Shown piece after piece: positions 21,601 to 34,860 of a stretch of DNA of 64,000 nt. Position 1 is the stretch's first letter. Every line of letters begins with the position of its first letter. The notes beneath the pieces were generated by a model that saw only the letters and a list, made by a program, of their open reading frames with translations, was not told the origin of the DNA and searched no databases. The stretch is taken from assembly GCA_037367405.1 (NCBI GenBank), contig JAZKJV010009329.1, positions 496,001 through 560,000 on the forward strand. The letters are read 5' to 3'. The translations under genes and the position numbers were made by a program. The DNA comes from Ottelia alismoides. Its lineage: Eukaryota; Streptophyta; Magnoliopsida; Alismatales; Hydrocharitaceae.

Positions 21601-22794
21601 AAAAGGAAAATAAATTAGAAATAAATAGTAAATAATTTTATTAAAAAATGCTAAAAACATGATTTTTTTATTTTATAAACTATTTTATGATGGTTTTTAT
21701 TTATTTTTACAACATTATTTATTAGATGATAATTATGTACATATATAGGTATATATACCTGCATTTTATCTATTATATTTTTAATATGTATTTTTTATTA
21801 GATGGTAATATTTACATGTACATATATAGATATATACATACATGGATTTTGTCTATTATATTTGCATATTTTATAAATTTATAGCATTATTTAATATATA
21901 TTTACATTATTTATTATATTTTTATAATTTTATTTATATGTATATGTAATCATATATATATATACACATTATATGTATAGTATACCTATGTACTTAAATG
22001 TATTAAATACTTTAGTGTCTCTTTAAGTGTTTTTATTTATATTTACATTTTTAAAAAATTTAGTATAATATATACACTTATAAAAATATAAAGAGACTAA
22101 AATATAAAGAATAAAATAATTGATTATTTATACAGATGCCACGGTACAATCGTACCCAAAAAGCTGGCTTTTGTCTCTTAGCTCCATTTTCAATGAAACC
22201 ACATTCATTTGTTAGATATTTTTATTTGAAATATAGTAGAGGCAAGTTTAGTTTAGTTTGAGTTTATATGGAGTAGATATTGATCAACAAAGTTTTGTTT
22301 GCATCATCTATGTGTACCGTGTGCACTATGCATGATTTATTTTGGCTATTATTTTTTAATTTTTTACACATTATTATGTACAAGATTTAGCTAAAAAAAT
22401 TTATTGTTTGAGGTGTGTATAAATGTGAATAAAATAGTGTAACATCAGCTACTTACAGAGTATATTGTATACATAAGAATTATGGTTTCTTTGGATTTTT
22501 GAACTGTATTTGGCCCTTATCTCCCCCAAGTTTATTCCTGGTCGACCTAGTTAATATTTGACTTGGTTTCGAGGTTCAGTGTCAGTCGGTATCTTTGATA
22601 CTTCCTTTTAATTTTCTTTTATTTTTTTATTATTTAATTTTGGATTTAAATAGAAGTATTTGCATGCTAATTACAAAGTAATTACATATCAATGTTAGGT
22701 GAAAATTTATACAAATTAGTTGTGTTTACAGGTAATTTACTAGGAATTTAAAGTCAAAATGGAAGAATAAAGGTAGATGAATGGCTTTCCATCA
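18633..22794 (+). mobile_element. 5' LTR of decayed Ty3/gypsy element A
   Basis: This long LTR-type sequence is repeated directly at about 28391 onward. Shared marks include GTGCTGGATTAAGG, GTACTGCC(T/G)TGTGCA, GTCGAACAC(C/T)AGGA, and GTGCTCCACGTGG near 20411. It ends ...GGCTTTCCATCA at 22794, parallel to the end of the solo LTR at 42554. The body is very AT-rich with one GC-rich island (about 20340-21560). The start is set where the two copies begin to agree (GATCATA) and could be off by hundreds of bases. Confidence 0.65.
20427..20615 (-). other. Antisense open frame in the LTR-A GC island
   Basis: A 62-codon frame with NLFFLITSASSDES in the middle. Equivalent frames occur in the array units at 42607-42831, 45102-45299, 47568-47765 and 49984-50181, with FWV(G/S)QQL, SS(G/R)KNLFF and SASSDESIDLDLIRA shared. 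No known protein family is recognised. Persistence may only reflect shared descent of the LTRs, so this is not called a gene. Confidence 0.3.
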
Positions 22795-24079
22795 GTACCC
22801 TCCGATGGAAGTATCTAATTTGCTACATCAGCTTCCTTTCTATTTCTTTGACTAAGTAGCATGCCCAGATCTGATAACAAGGACCTCAAAAAGTACAAGC
22901 TATAATTACAAAGGAAGTAGGAAGTACATGACACTTGTATGGTAGTACTTACTCTCCTATAGGGGCAGTGCTAGGCTAAGTTTGGAAATATTTCATGAAA
23001 ATAACAATAAAAATGATCAAGATAAATAGACGAACTCTCACGGCTTCACGCGTTGCGTTGGTGAATGCATCCTTATTTTGTGTTTGATTGATTTTAGTTA
23101 GGTCAAAGATCAAAAAAATTGCATAGTTGCACCATTTCTCTCCACTTCTTTTTATCACTTCTTTTCATTTTGCTTAATTTGAGCATTTACTCATTTTTTC
23201 ACTTCACTTTATTACTTGTTTATCTCTGTGTTCATAATTCCTCATCTTACATCCATTTGTTTCTCAAGATGGTGGGTAAGGGATGGTTTTGTTTGGACTC
23301 TGTGAACGCCCACATCAATTCCCCAATGTAAACATCTCCAATACTTCGAGACGATTCTAGAGAGATCCGTTTAGACTTTGCGAACTGTTCTCAAGACTCC
23401 TTGCTTCCTTCACCTAGGATTATGGATGACTCTCTTCCCTAATTCACTTTCTTTAGAATGGAGATCAACCAATCTCCATTCACATCACCAACTCTAATAA
23501 AGTTTAGAATCGATCCTAATCTTGAACATTTCTCAACATCAAGTGCATGTTTCCCATTGCAGATCGAGAACCCGATTTGAATTTCACTTCACCAGATTCT
23601 AAAAATAAACACAGCTCCTCAAAAGGGAAGGCCCATCAAGTAGAGTAGAATGTGGTCAATGCATAGATGCTCACATCTATATAGGCGATTCAACAACAAT
23701 TAACTGCACAAGCCGAGGCACAAGCTGCCTTCCAAGAAGTGCTTATGTAAATGAGGAGAGATAGAGAACAGAGGGGAGGAGGAGGGGAGGAACACCAGGC
23801 AGATGAATCTCGTGGAGGGGCGGAAGAGAGTAGAGAGACTCCAAAGCCCACAATGAAGGAAACATGCAATCCTGGCGTAGGTCAGATGACATGGTGGATC
23901 AAGATTCCACTAATCTACGAATACTCCGAGTTGAACCCACATCACTTTTCCCTTTTTCTCACTTTTCATGGGAACATAATGAAGAACAATATATTCATCT
24001 GTAACAATTTGGCCGCATCTGCGGAGCCATCCATTACCCCACATTCCTTTGGGGGTAGTCAAAAAGACTTTTTTTCTCG
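22795..24079 (+). other. 5' part of the element A interior
   Basis: This is leader-like DNA between the LTR end and the first recognisable gag residues. The expected tRNA-Asp-type PBS is not recognisable. There are purine-rich codon runs at 23745-23870 (Arg/Glu/Gly-rich frame) that may be decayed gag N-terminus or linker. Confidence 0.4.
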
Positions 24080-24460
24080 TTCAACCTGCAGGACAAGGCT
24101 TTATATAGGATAAATCATCTAGGGAAAGTAGTAATGACCTGGGAGGAGCTGAAGTCAGCCTTTCTCCACAAATAGTATTCCCTAGGTCGTCTAAACTAGA
24201 TGCATGCCCACATTTTGAACTTCTCCTAGAAGCCCCACGAATCCATTTATGAAGCGTGGGAGAGATTTAAAGACTTACAGGAGAAGTTTCCCATCATGAT
24301 ATCCCAAGGACTAGTCTGGTTTAACACTTCTTTGGGGGGTTTGACTCCAGAGAGTCAGAGCTTGATCGATGCCTCTTGTGGTGGATCCCATTTCGATAAA
24401 GATGAAGATGTTTATGGAAGATATTTGAAGAAATGGCCGACAAAGAGGCCACACTATCTT
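24080..24460 (+). pseudogene. gag remnant, Ty3/gypsy Athila/Tat type
   Basis: One frame carries the typical retrotransposon gag core: FNLQDKAL at 24080, then MTWEELKSAFLHK, then YEAWERFKDLQEKFP from about 24250 and SLIDASCGG near 24360. In autonomous elements this builds the capsid. At least three in-frame stops break it (one directly after SAFLHK), so no capsid could be made. It is recognised by the W-E-E-L-K...F and E-A-W-E-R-F-K-D-L spacing. Confidence 0.85.
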
Positions 24461-26027
24461 CATATCGTGTCTATCAAAAGACCTCGCATATCCACCACAA
24501 GATCGTCAACATGGCAGCATCACATGAAGAGGACCAGAACGAGAGTTCCAACCTAAGTATAATAACGAACCACCTGTCCAAGGTGGGCATCGTTGAGAAG
24601 AAATCACATGATTTTGAAAAACTTGCTATGAGCGAACAAAGAACAAAGAGTGTGGACAAAGCTTGACCAGATCACCAAGCAGCTAGAGCTTCTGGTCAGT
24701 TCAATCAATTCATGTTAGTCTACGAGCTTACTAGCTGAGATGTCTACCGCAGAGCCGCAAAAACTACAATAGTAGAGTCCAAGGCAACCATCATCAGTTC
24801 AACAACTGTATCAATGTGGAGGCACATGACCAATCACCATCGCAACAACTGCAACCGACGTAGATGGTTGTCTACCATCAGGAGCCCTAGCAATCTTTTG
24901 TCGAGTCATTTTTCTCATCTCCACCCCAAATTCAGGAAATAAATGGCATGTGGAACAATGAACATCAGTTGACCCATCCTGGCAGACATTAGCAGGGTCA
25001 ATCATTTGCCATCATGCCATACAACCAATCTCATTGTGGGAAACCCGTCCAACATCAGCCCCAACAACACCAGTCTCTACAGAATGCACACACATGGATA
25101 CAAAGCTACCAACAACCGACATACCACCTACATCAGTACCATCACTAGCAGCTAGCTGCTCAGTATTATAATAAGTATCCCTCTCCTCCTTATTATCATT
25201 GGTTCCCTCCTTGCCATTTTTCTCAGAGTTACCAGTCAAAACCTTCGCACCACTATTAGAGCCGACATGTTCAACACACTGAATAGACATAGCTCACTCC
25301 TGTGAACCCCACACTAGATTGCCTTGCTCAATTGGTGAAGAACCTTACAAAGATGAGCCATAAGCTTGATGACCTTACTGCCATGAAAACCATCATTCCC
25401 ATGTAGGTTGAGGCAAATCCGAATAAATTCCAATGTAAGTTGAAGGTAGTTTCTGACATGTCCTCCATCCCTACAGAGTCAAGTATAAATAATTCATTTA
25501 TGTTATCTAACATTGTGACTCTTAGGAGAGGTAGGACCATGTAGCCGTCTACCTCTACAACAGGTCCAGGTGAAGAAGAACAAGTAGGATGAGTCAAACT
25601 TAATGGAAAATACAAAAAAATGAAGAAAATAAAATACCAAAAACAAAATGAAAACCAAGGCCGAGCCATGCAAGACAAGGAGAAGCCAACACCAACAGTA
25701 GATCCTATGTCTGCCGCCGAAGCTGAATTTCCAGCTTTTTACTTCTTCCCTCATTGTGAATGATTTTATCTCTTCTAGCCATTCATCTGTAAATGTTGAT
25801 TATCATGTAAATAAAAACTTTGGTGATGTAAATACTCCTTTTCGTGATGCAATGAAAAATTAAAAAAATCAGAAAATTTAAAACAACATTTTCTGATCCT
25901 GCTATTATGGAAATTCTACAGAATATCTTTTTGGAAATGCCATTACTGAAAGTTATGGAATACATGCCTAGTGTGAAGAAAGGACTGAAATAGGCATTTA
26001 TGTCAAAGCATCAGCCCCAAAAATTAG
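24461..26027 (+). other. gag-protease linker of element A
   Basis: About 1.5 kb lies between the gag core and the protease in the position expected of an Athila/Tat polyprotein. No frame stays open with a recognisable domain, and short open frames on the minus strand look accidental. Confidence 0.4.
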
Positions 26028-26801
26028 ATGCAACAAATAAGAAAAATACATCTTGATCATGGGATAACTGTGAATGTGATCAACAGTCTCCCATCAAAGA
26101 AAAAGGATTTGGGAGCATCTTTAATCAGTTGTGAAATCTTCGATCAAGTGGTCGATCACACTCTTCTTGATAGCGGTTCTTCTATCATCCTCATTCCCAC
26201 ATCTCTACTCAAGGAATTCGGGATAAGTCCGCTAAAACCAACTACAGTGATCCTTCAGTTTGGTGATCGATCAATTAAGTGTCCTAGAGGTGTGTTAGAG
26301 GAATTTATAGTAACCGTGCGTGGCATGAGATTACTAGGGGACTTCATTGTTCTAGACATGGAACCCATCGCACCATAACTCCAGGAAACTATTATACTCG
26401 GTCGATCATTCCTTCGAACAACCAAGGCGGTAGTTGGCTATGCGGCTGTAAAGATTACCTTTCTATCTTGTAGCGACGAGGTCACAATGGGTATGATCAC
26501 TGAACCAAAAGCAGCATATCAAATAGTTGAAAGAAGGGAGCCAGAATCGCAAGCAGAAGACTGTGACCATGTTGAGGACACTAGAGATTTAGACTTATCA
26601 CTGAATGCCATTTTGATACAAGAATTCCTCTTCTCGGAGGAAGATCTAGAAAGTACAATCAACTTTTGTTCCTATGCCTATAGGGAGATATTTGCAGAAG
26701 AGCTGATCGATTTATATGAAGAAAATTCATCTCAAACCAAACAAGAGGAAACAACTGCAGATATATTCGATATTTTATTGTTTGACCCATGGGGGACATA
26801 G
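26028..26801 (+). pseudogene. Retroviral-type aspartic protease and linker, element A
   Basis: A single frame spans 258 codons, broken once by TAA at 26376-26378. It contains the catalytic-type motif LLDSGSS (family usually D-L/S-G-A/S), then KPTTVILQFGDRSIKCPRGV and, after the stop, IILGRSFLRTTKAVV. This order is that of the pepsin-like protease of Athila/Tat polyproteins. The acidic tail (EDLES, EENSSQ) is the linker to reverse transcriptase. It is the least decayed coding part of the element. Confidence 0.88.
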
Positions 26802-26869
26802 GTAGGCAACACCTTATTATTACCAGATCATGTACGAGCAACCAGAACAGTTTCAGAAATTACCAAGAA

Positions 26870-27900
26870 GCTGACTCAGACTCCACTGGAATTGAAGCCT
26901 CTTCCGACAAATTTAAAGTATGACTTCCTTGCAGGTGAACTGAATCAGTATCCGGCCATCATCAGTTCATGATCAACCGTCGATTAAGAATCTCACTTGC
27001 TATAAGTTGTAGAGAAAAATTGCAAGGCTCTTGGTTCGAATGTTTCAATCTTCGAGGGATAAATCAGGCCTCTGTTCACATCACATCTACTTAGAGGATG
27101 ATAGAAAGCCGTCCCACAAGTTTCAGTGTAGGATGAATCCTAATTTCTAGGATGTTATCATGAAAAAGATAATGAAGTGGTGTGAGGCTGGCTTTATTTA
27201 TCCCATCGCCGACTTGAACTGGGTGAGACCATTATACATAGTTTCGAAGAATCCGAAATTATGGTGGTTACTAATTACCAAGGAGAGGATATCTTTACTC
27301 AAGTACCTACATCATGTCACGTCTATGTAGATTAACGGCACTTGAACTCGACCACTGAGAAGGATCACTTTCCTTTGCTTTTATTTATGAAGTTGTTGAA
27401 AGATTTGTAGGTAAAGAGTTCTTTTGCTTCTTGGATAGACATTCTAAGTGTAACCAAGTGACAATTGCTTCTGAAGATCAAGAGAAGATGATTTTCACTT
27501 GTCCGTTTAACACCTATGACTTTAAGCGGACGCCCTTTGGATTGCGTAACACACTTGCTACAATCCAAAGGTGTATGTTAGTTGTTTTCGTCTACATGGT
27601 GGGTAGTTTTCTGGAGGTTTTATGGATAATTTCTCAGTCTATGGTGATAGTTTTGATGCATGTCTCATGGATCTAGATCAAGTATTGAAGAGATATCATG
27701 AAGTAAATCTTGTGCTATCATGGGAGAAGAAACATCATGTTGATCGAAGGAATTGTGCTGGGCCATGTCTTCTCCAAACAGGGTATGGAGGTCAATCCGA
27801 CAAAGATAGATGTGATTTCTAAACTTTAGCCACATAGAACAATGAAAAATGTGAGGTCTTTCTTATGGCATGTTGGTTTCTACAGAAGATTCATTTAGAC
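26870..27900 (+). pseudogene. Reverse transcriptase remnant, element A
   Basis: Order and motifs match Athila/Tat RT: KPLPTNLKYDFL and YPAIIS near 26900-26960, YPIADLNWVRPL near 27200, DHFPLL near 27364, then MDNFSVYGDSFDACL (27622), and NLVLSWEK near 27700. It is cut by many stops and several frameshifts. The catalytic box, FMDD in the family, reads FMDN here, so the second Asp is lost. RNase H and integrase are not seen before the 3' LTR-like repeat starts near 28391. Confidence 0.85.
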
Positions 27901-28390
27901 CAAGCCGACAAGAGATAACAACAGAGGAGAACATAGAGCTGAGAAGAATAATAGCAGTTTAGATTTTATTTTATTTTGTAAGTGAGTGGTTTAAGATAAT
28001 TAAATTGTAATAACTTATACACTCTCAGAACATGGACACTTACAGGTCTATTTTACCAAGTGATTCTTCGCTTGGGAAGTTGTTCGATTTTATCATGTTT
28101 TATCGCATTCTACTTTCATTCTCCCTATTTTCCACTTTTTTTATTTTATTTCTCGAGTTTTGAATTGTTTTGCTTTATTTTCTTTTTACATCTTTGTTCA
28201 TTGAGCTCATAGATATAGGGTTGCTTGATCGTAAAACTAGGTCCAAAGCCATATATCATTCATGTACTTATAGTTTCTATGCTTTAACTTAGTCAAATTA
28301 ATCAGATCTTCACGCTAATACTAACTCATGCTCTTAGGAGAATTTCATCGATTGCATGTGCATATACATTAGTTTTAATTTTATGTGAGG
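27901..28390 (+). other. 3' untranslated part of element A
   Basis: Short non-coding stretch between the broken reverse transcriptase and the 3' LTR-like repeat. The space is too small for RNase H and integrase, which implies a deletion. Confidence 0.5.
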
Positions 28391-30410
28391 ATCATAGTGC
28401 AAGTAAAGTGCGGGATCAAGGTACATATCTCTATTGAGTACATGCATTCATAGATTTCAGGCACAACGACTTTTCTACCTTCCTTCCCTTGATATCTTGG
28501 ACTTGAAAAAGGAAATCAAAAAAATCATTAGGTGATTATATTGAAAAAATATCAACAAAAACGAAAACTAAAAAATGGATTGTTTTCTAAAAACTTTAAC
28601 CCTACCCAAAATTGATCAACGTACATTATTGTTTTGGGTGCATAAATCTCTCAGTGTATTCAGGTACTTTCCATACTGAGTGAGGCACAAATCTTTAAGG
28701 ATTAGAGCCAAAACCTAGCCTGAGTACTGCCGTGTGCATCGCCTGGGCTTGTGAATAATAACACTTCTATCAGCCCGTGGGCGAGTAGGGTCAATTCTGC
28801 TTGCGGAGTTAGTCTGAATTACTTGAGCACAAGGGGTATTGTAATGACGGGACCCTATCGCAGCGTACCATGTCCGAGTACCTATTGATATAAACTTGGC
28901 TGGTCTCCTGTCTAACAAGCTAGACGGGGAATCGCTGCATGACCAACCAAATCTCAAACCCAGCCAAACTACAATTATATTTAAGTGATAAAATGTGTTT
29001 GAGTCAAATTTATTATAACTCTATATGATTGCGTATATGTGTATGTATGTAGAGTGTCGAACACTAGGATGCAAAATAGATAGTAATTTTCACTATTAAT
29101 TTTCACTAATTATTACTCACTAATTATTATTATTAGTTTTTCTTATTTTTTAGGGGTTTTTAATTATATTTTATTTTTTTATGAAATTTGACTTTGTTTT
29201 TATTTTTTTCATTTAATATTTTATTTTTACATTTAGATTATTTTTTTATTTTAAAATAAGATATTTAATTATATAAATATGTAATATATTGTATATTATA
29301 TTAGTAATTGATAGTATATGTAAGATAGCTTTTATATTTTTAAATAAGTCAAAATAAAGTAAAAAAATAAAATGTTTTTGAGCTTTCTATTTTTTCTCTA
29401 TTTTTTGGTAATTTTTTAGGTAATGATTTTAAATTTTTATGAATTTTTAAAGTTGAAAATAAGTTAGAATAGGGAATATATAAAATCTATGTGATCATTT
29501 AAATACTTTTAAGTCCAAAAGTAACCCAAATATATATTTAATATATAATAAAGAAAATTCACAAATATAAAGATACATTTTTGGATTTTTGTATAATTTT
29601 TGCTATTTTATAAGTCTTTTGGGTTTTGTGATTTTTATGTTTTATATTTTATATTTTTATTAATTTTTGGATATGTTATAGAATATAATATAATTTTTAG
29701 CGAATTTTTAAATGTATTTTCGAATTTTTATTGATTTTTAATATTTTAAATATGGAATATAGCATGTTTTTGTATTTTTCAAAAAAAAACAAGAAAACAA
29801 GGTTAAATGCCCAATAAAATTTATGTGTGATGTGTCATGGTTTCAGGCATCTATCCAATTTTCCTATTATTTTTAGCACAAAGAAACTATTTAATAAAAG
29901 AAATATACACAAAATAAAAAATACAATGTTGGTAAAGACTCAAATGCAATTTTTATAAACTAGAAATCTATTTAATAACACAATAAACAAGTAACAAGAC
30001 ATACATGCAAAAATAACAAGACATAATGTGGGACTACATGTGAGCGGCATGGACCTAATGGCAAATAAAATAAAATTTGGGGGTCCAGTTGATATTTCTA
30101 TTTAATTTACATTTGATATAATATTTACAGTACTAAATTGAAATACAAAATGTGTGGAGGTTGTTTGCACTATTTACCCACAAAAGACGCTTGAAGCTCA
30201 GGTGCCAATGATTGGGCAGTTGAGGGTGCTCCACATGGTGTCCACTTATAATCATACAGCTCTAGAGAGGCAACACTTCACTTAGATTCAATGTCTCGGA
30301 TTAGATCTAGGTCGGTGCTTTCATCTGATGACGTTGAGGTGGTGAGGAAGAACAAGTTCTTTCCAGAACTTCTATCGTCGATTTCTCTGGTCTCCAACCC
30401 CCTCATGAGC
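28391..30410 (+). mobile_element. 3' LTR-like repeat of element A, first part
   Basis: Direct repeat of 18633-20590, with shared GATCATA, GTGC(T/G)GGAT(T/C)AAGG, CCTGAGTACTGCC and GTCGAACACTAGG marks. It is interrupted at 30411 by an LTR-type insertion, resumes at 33789 with CTGACCGACCCAAAACATG and stops at about 34165, where it is joined to LTR family B. From 29000 onward it forms unit 1 of the tandem array. Confidence 0.7.
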
Positions 30411-33400
30411 TGATGACTGATTGAGCGAATGGATGACTAGGGTTAAATATCAATATAAATCAAGGTCGTTGCGACCCCAATCGAATAATCAGACTTAATA
30501 AGAAAAATAGAAACCACTAAAATAAAGCAAACAATCATTCAAAGCACAATGTTAGCGGTCTCCGTTATTTATTTAACATGATATAGCGACCAGAGTCGAA
30601 CACAAGGAGCATGAGTAAACCTATAAAGTAGTTGAAATCAGACAAAGAAATGAACATTTTTATTAATTTTGAATTTTGCAACTTTTTTATATATTTTTTT
30701 ATATTTTGAAATAAGAAAGAAAAGCAAGCAAACAAGAAACCAAGGCATAAAATAAGCTTTTGCAATTTTCATTTACACCAAAAAATGCTCAAAAGTTAGG
30801 AATAAAAATATTTTTGTGTTTTATATTAAGGTATTTTTGGCAATTTTCTTGTGTTTTTCTGATTTTTGTATGATTTTATAAAATTCAAATACGAGCTAAA
30901 AACACAAACAATACGTAGACAGGTCTATATTGCAAACTACAAATAGCTAAAGTGCCTTAATGACCTAGGGGCAATTTTATGAGAAAACAAATAAAAAGAT
31001 CTAGAAAAAATTAAAATTGTATTTTTATTTTTTTTAGAATTTTTTTAATGATTTTTGTATGTTTTTGAGAGTTTTTAGTTTTTAGGGTTTTTATAATGAT
31101 TTAATGCTACTGGAGGTAAAGCACGCAGAAATAAACAAAAACTATTTTTTGGGAATTTTTAAAGCAATTTTTATACTTTTTATATTTTATAAAATAGAAA
31201 AAATAGTTTTTTATGGGTTTTTGATTTTTAGAAAATAAAAAACTCAACAAAATTATTCCCAAAAATCAAGATAAATAATGCATGTCAGCATGAGCTTACA
31301 ATATTATTTGTATAATTTTTTGATTTAATTTGTAATTATTAAATTAAAAACAAGGCACATAGTGCATTAGGACCTAGTTGCAATTATAAGAAAGTTCACA
31401 TGCTAATTAATAACACATATAAAAAGCTTGGGGCTAAAGATGCAAAAGGCGTAGGGTATTCACGTACATGCTCAAAAATCCATGCACATGGGTATAAATG
31501 CAATTATCAGAAAGTTCTACTCAAAGCCTAACATATAGATAATCCAGGACAGAACATGCAAATACACCAAAATAACACGTGAGATCACACAAACATGACT
31601 GGAATGCAAATAATCAAAATAGCAAGGGTCCGCATGCAAAACAACCAAACTAATTTAAACTATGACAAATATTTAAATGATTAAACACTAAAAACAAAAA
31701 AAGGGCCTAAGTGAAATTTATCCTTTATTAAACACGATCCAAGGGTCGACAACGTCCCGCTTATGATCGGATGACTGGGCTGCACGGATAACGCTTCGAC
31801 GATGGACGGTGCAGATGAGATCCTCAGATGGATCTGACGGTGGAAGGCCTCCCATAGAGGAACGGCTCAGATTAGAATTTGGGCAGCCCTCAATCGAACG
31901 ACGTAAGAGGCATCTGGAAGATCAGGGTTGAACTCGCTGGAGGTGAGTTTCAATCAGCTGTAGCATGCATCTCTGACATCCTCTCAAGCTGCTGGACTAT
32001 GGAAGAGATTGGCAATGAAGCTCCGCAGTTGTAGGATGGCTCAGAAGGGACCAAGACCACGAGGAGGGTCCTGGGGTGCTTGGATGACGTGGAGCTTTCA
32101 TGTGTTATCCTGGACCTCCAAATGAGGTCTACTGGCGCTTCAACCCTGTAGGAGAAGTGGTTTTGCTCAGAGGATGGCTCTGGAACAGGTTAGAGTGCCA
32201 CAAGTAACTGAAGGCAGAAGGTGGGGGTGAAAGAGCAGGTCTCCGGCGAGTGAAGGATTCGACCTGTATGGGTCTCCAGCCCGATGGCTGAAGGCTCGTG
32301 GTTGGTTACGGAGTGGATGTAGTGACGATAGGGAGTCGGAGTGAGGCGTACGGGGAGTCAGAATATGGTGGAAATGCGAAGAACAAGGGATGACCGACGA
32401 TACTTTGTTTGACAAAGAAACGATGGATTCAATGGAAAATGGAAGCGCAGGGGGGTACCTGAGATGGAAGATGTGCGCCTGGGGTTGCAGAAAACGTGCA
32501 CGGGGGTCTTGGCCTCGATGGCCGGCACAACCAGAGTCTTGGCTCCTCGCGGCGGAGCTGAGGTTGCACCTCACCGGACCTAGGGCTAGCACGCTCCAAA
32601 AGGCTCCCACGCCCTCCCTCTTGCTCATTGTCACTCTGGGAAAGGTGGACAGGTGGAACGGAAGAAGTGGCGCAACCAAAAGGTGGGTGAAAAGGAGAGG
32701 GGAGGTACATGCTTTTATAGGTGTGAGGGTCTGAGAAGATGGGGAAGATGCCCACGAACAGAGGCATGGATTGAGCAAGGGAACATCGGACGAGGGTTAG
32801 GGATCCACACACTCGATCCGGAGCAAAAACTTGGGCGAAAAGGTATCTGATCGGGTCTAGAAAAAAATGGAGAAATACTTGCAAAACCCGGCTCGATGAA
32901 GAAGGGGGTTCGGGGGGGGGGGGGGACCAGTTGACCCTGGTCAACAATCTGAGGTGGCCCAATCAGAAGGGGCGGAGAATAGGATAAAACACACTACATG
33001 AAAAAATAAATGAAAAAAATAAAGATAATTATATTAAAAATAATAAATGAATTTAAATTAAAAAAATTAATAAAATGAAAAATGTTTATTATTTTTCAAA
33101 GATTTTGCTGTGATTTTTAATTATTTTTATGAAAAATAAATTAATGTATATACAATATATAGTGTTATATACAAGTATAATATACCTATGTATTCGGTAC
33201 AATTAATTTTATTTTATTATTTTTACAAAAATACCCCAATTTTCTATTTTATTTATTCACAGCATATTTTTAGGAGTACAAAATAATTTTTATTTTTAGA
33301 AATTATTTACAAGTATAAAATAAATGGTGAATGTGATGTATATACACATGTATTTGTACAAGTGAGGAGGATTTTATTTTTATTTATTTTTTCTGATTTT

Positions 33401-34860
33401 TATTTCATTTTTATTTTATTTCTAAGAATATATACAAGGAGGGTAAAAATAATGATTTAGTTTTATTTCGTCAAAAATAATTATTTATCTACATAGGTGA
33501 TATGTACAACACAAGGTAGACCCTTTATCTCTCTACTTATTTTTTTGGCGATCATGTCAAGGCTAGACCTTCTCTTGGGGTTCGGGTCACTCTATATTTA
33601 TTCTAAATACCTCCTTCCTTTTTCTTTTACTTTATTCTTTTATTTTTGCATAAATACATGCTAATTTTACATTATTAACAAATGCATGCTAAATGCTATG
33701 TTATTGTATTTACAGGTATTTACATGCTGTTCCGCTAAGATAAATAACTAAAATAAAAGAATAAAGAGTGACAATTAGGGAGTCATCACTGACCGACCCA
33801 AAACATGCATGGGGCTCCTCTGCATCTGTAGGGCTGCTCAAGAAGCTCCATGCCTTGTCGGAGGAAGCATGTAGGTCAAATATTCTCCGACGACCCAGGA
33901 GTGATGTTCTTCACTTGATTTGGTTCCCAGGTGCGCTATCTGGTCCCAGCCCCTACAAATAATTGTTAAGGATTCGAGGGTGACTCGCCTCGACCCATTT
34001 TGAAGCTGATTCACTCAGAAGATGAGGGAGATGGTGTGTCTTCATCAAGCAGATGAGGAGGCTCGATTCATTGATTTGGGCAAAATTAGGTTTATTTGGG
34101 CGTAGGGATTTGATGGAGAAATGGTGAGGAAGATGGGAGAGGTGATAGATGGTCGGAATGTTGGGCGTGCGAGCCCATGACGAGCCATTATGTAATAAAT
34201 GTTATTGCAAATATCATTCCCTGATCTGAAATGAAGAATAATTAATTTACAAAATAGGCCCTTAATACAATTAGGCTTATGTACCATGGCCATCTTAATG
34301 ATCATACATCTATTGATTCAATTGTTGAATCATAGAAGCTGGTGCTTGGATGAATATCTAAAGAGTTAGATTGAGGACTCATCAAGCATTGTCAAATGGT
34401 TATTAAGAGAGGATCTCCAGCCTGGGAAGGAGATATAAATCCTTTATCTAAAGGCTGATATCTGACAGACATCTTGATGCAGGTCATCTGTGTAGGACTA
34501 GAGATTCAGAGGTGTCAGATTAGTTAGGTCAGATAGTTGAAATAACGAGATCGAGATAACCAAAGACCTATGTTGTATGCTGTCACAATATAGGCACACA
34601 TCCTCTGACTGGAGACAGATGTGCTACTATATGTCTGAGTATGTACATTTAATATATCAATAAGTTGTTGACCTAACCAAGGTCTATACACCAACATGCT
34701 GGTGTGCATGCAAGGGCATGTGAGTAATACAATCTCTCAAAAGGATCGTACTGGTTCATTTGCTTAATCGGATGACATGAGATCGCTCATAAGATATTGG
34801 GAAGAATCAAATTCCGTGCACGGTCGTATCGCTTTGGATGCTTGACTGAATTAGTAGGTT
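29000..34860 (+). repeat. Chimeric LTR tandem unit 1 (interrupted)
   Basis: It starts TGAGTCAAATTTATTATAAC. The A-LTR part is split by the insertion 30411-33788, then ends GATAGATGGTCGGAATGTTG near 34165. The B part follows to TTAGTAGGTT at 34860. Net length without the insertion is about 2.48 kb. Confidence 0.85.
30411..33788 (+). mobile_element. LTR-type insertion, probable solo LTR
   Basis: The sequence interrupts unit 1 between CTCATGAGC and CTGACCGACCC, which are adjacent in the other units. Ends are TGATGACT... and ...GGGAGTCATCA, an 8-bp inverted pair like the ends of the solo LTR at 38591. It shares layout with that LTR: a GTCGAACAC box near the start, AT-rich flanks, and a GC-rich island (about 31730-32990) with CTGACGGT-type words. 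A matching target duplication is not seen, and the start could instead be at 30430 (GGATGACTAGGG). Confidence 0.65.

Noticed and set aside
32167..32962. Long frames on both strands in a GC-rich block
   Set aside because: They lie in the GC island of an LTR. No protein family is recognised, and comparable frames occur in the islands at 40066-40630 and 58725-59553.
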